Positions 63,917-64,000 of a DNA stretch of 64,000 nucleotides are shown in pieces. The stretch's first letter is position 1. Each line of letters begins with the position of its first letter. Origin of the DNA: Marinibactrum halimedae (GTDB lineage: Bacteria; Pseudomonadota; Gammaproteobacteria; Pseudomonadales; Cellvibrionaceae); assembly GCF_021234875.1 (NCBI RefSeq), contig NZ_JAJQVM010000022.1, forward strand, positions 38,961 through 102,960. The letters run 5' to 3'. The notes beneath the pieces are model-generated. The model was not told the origin of the DNA. It ran no database searches and worked only from the letters and a program-made list of their open reading frames with translations. A program made the translations under genes and the position numbers.

Positions 63917-64000
63917 ATGAAAAATGATGGCAGAAAATTAAGTCACGATACGCTCGAAGAAATTCGCATTCGTGCAGTACAACAAGTGGAAGCTGGCGAA
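63917..64000 (+). CDS. IS630-family transposase, N-terminal start (truncated by window end)
   Basis: The 28 visible codons start MKNDGRKLSHDTLEEIRIRA and continue VQQVEAGE. This is the beginning of the helix-turn-helix domain I recall for a group of IS630-type transposases (A-LRIRAV--V--GES). A TATAAT hexamer lies 11 bases upstream. The frame runs off the window, so intactness of the element is unknown, and its left end is probably somewhere between about 63860 and 63916. Confidence 0.7.
   Translation, partial: MKNDGRKLSHDTLEEIRIRAVQQVEAGE

Overview
The window is a chromosomal origin region from a gammaproteobacterium. The replication block (rpmH, oriC, dnaA, dnaN, recF, gyrB) and the downstream run plsC, gmhB, glyS, glyQ, lpxL follow the order I remember from Pseudomonas. 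Two 16-bp palindromes of Pseudomonas parS type lie in recF. The accessory content and the very large surface protein suggest a marine relative (Oceanospirillales/Saccharospirillaceae-like), but this is an inference and no species can be named from the sequence alone.

Layout. Positions 1-3.7 kb hold the tail of a likely anti-sigma factor, a DUF4097 protein, and a minus-strand pair that looks like a VRR-NUC nuclease effector with a DUF3396 immunity protein. Positions 3.8-11.9 kb carry uvrD, an orphan OmpR-type response regulator, a HexR-like regulator, tlyA, a nucleoside hydrolase and a lipoprotein. Positions 11.9-32.5 kb are an almost unbroken minus-strand housekeeping block: glmS, glmU, the ATP synthase operon atpIBEFHAGDC, parAB, rsmG, mnmG, mnmE, yidC, yidD, rnpA and rpmH. 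The origin lies at 32.5-33.24 kb, with two perfect DnaA boxes flanking a strongly AT-rich stretch. From there transcription runs the other way through dnaA (with an exceptionally long domain II), dnaN, recF and gyrB.

Between gyrB and plsC (40.1-47.2 kb) there is an accessory island. It contains a tightly overlapping three-gene operon (DUF262 protein, HEPN ribonuclease of the MAE_28990 type, C5-cytosine methyltransferase) that looks like an anti-phage system. It also contains a decayed IS256-family end and a YafN/YafO-like toxin-antitoxin operon with a third small gene in the middle and four 12-bp operator repeats. An EEP-family nuclease/phosphatase and a PHB-depolymerase-type esterase follow.

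The core order then resumes with plsC, a gmhB whose catalytic aspartate and a metal-binding aspartate are both replaced, glyS, glyQ and an LpxL-type acyltransferase. The right end has a TIGR03032 protein, a secreted subtilisin-like protease, and a 2474-residue multidomain surface protein. That protein contains an internal sorting-type tail followed by a second signal-peptide-like segment and a beta-barrel-like domain. The window closes with a second IS256 remnant, inverted relative to the first, and the start of an IS630-type transposase. I found no rRNA, tRNA or CRISPR.
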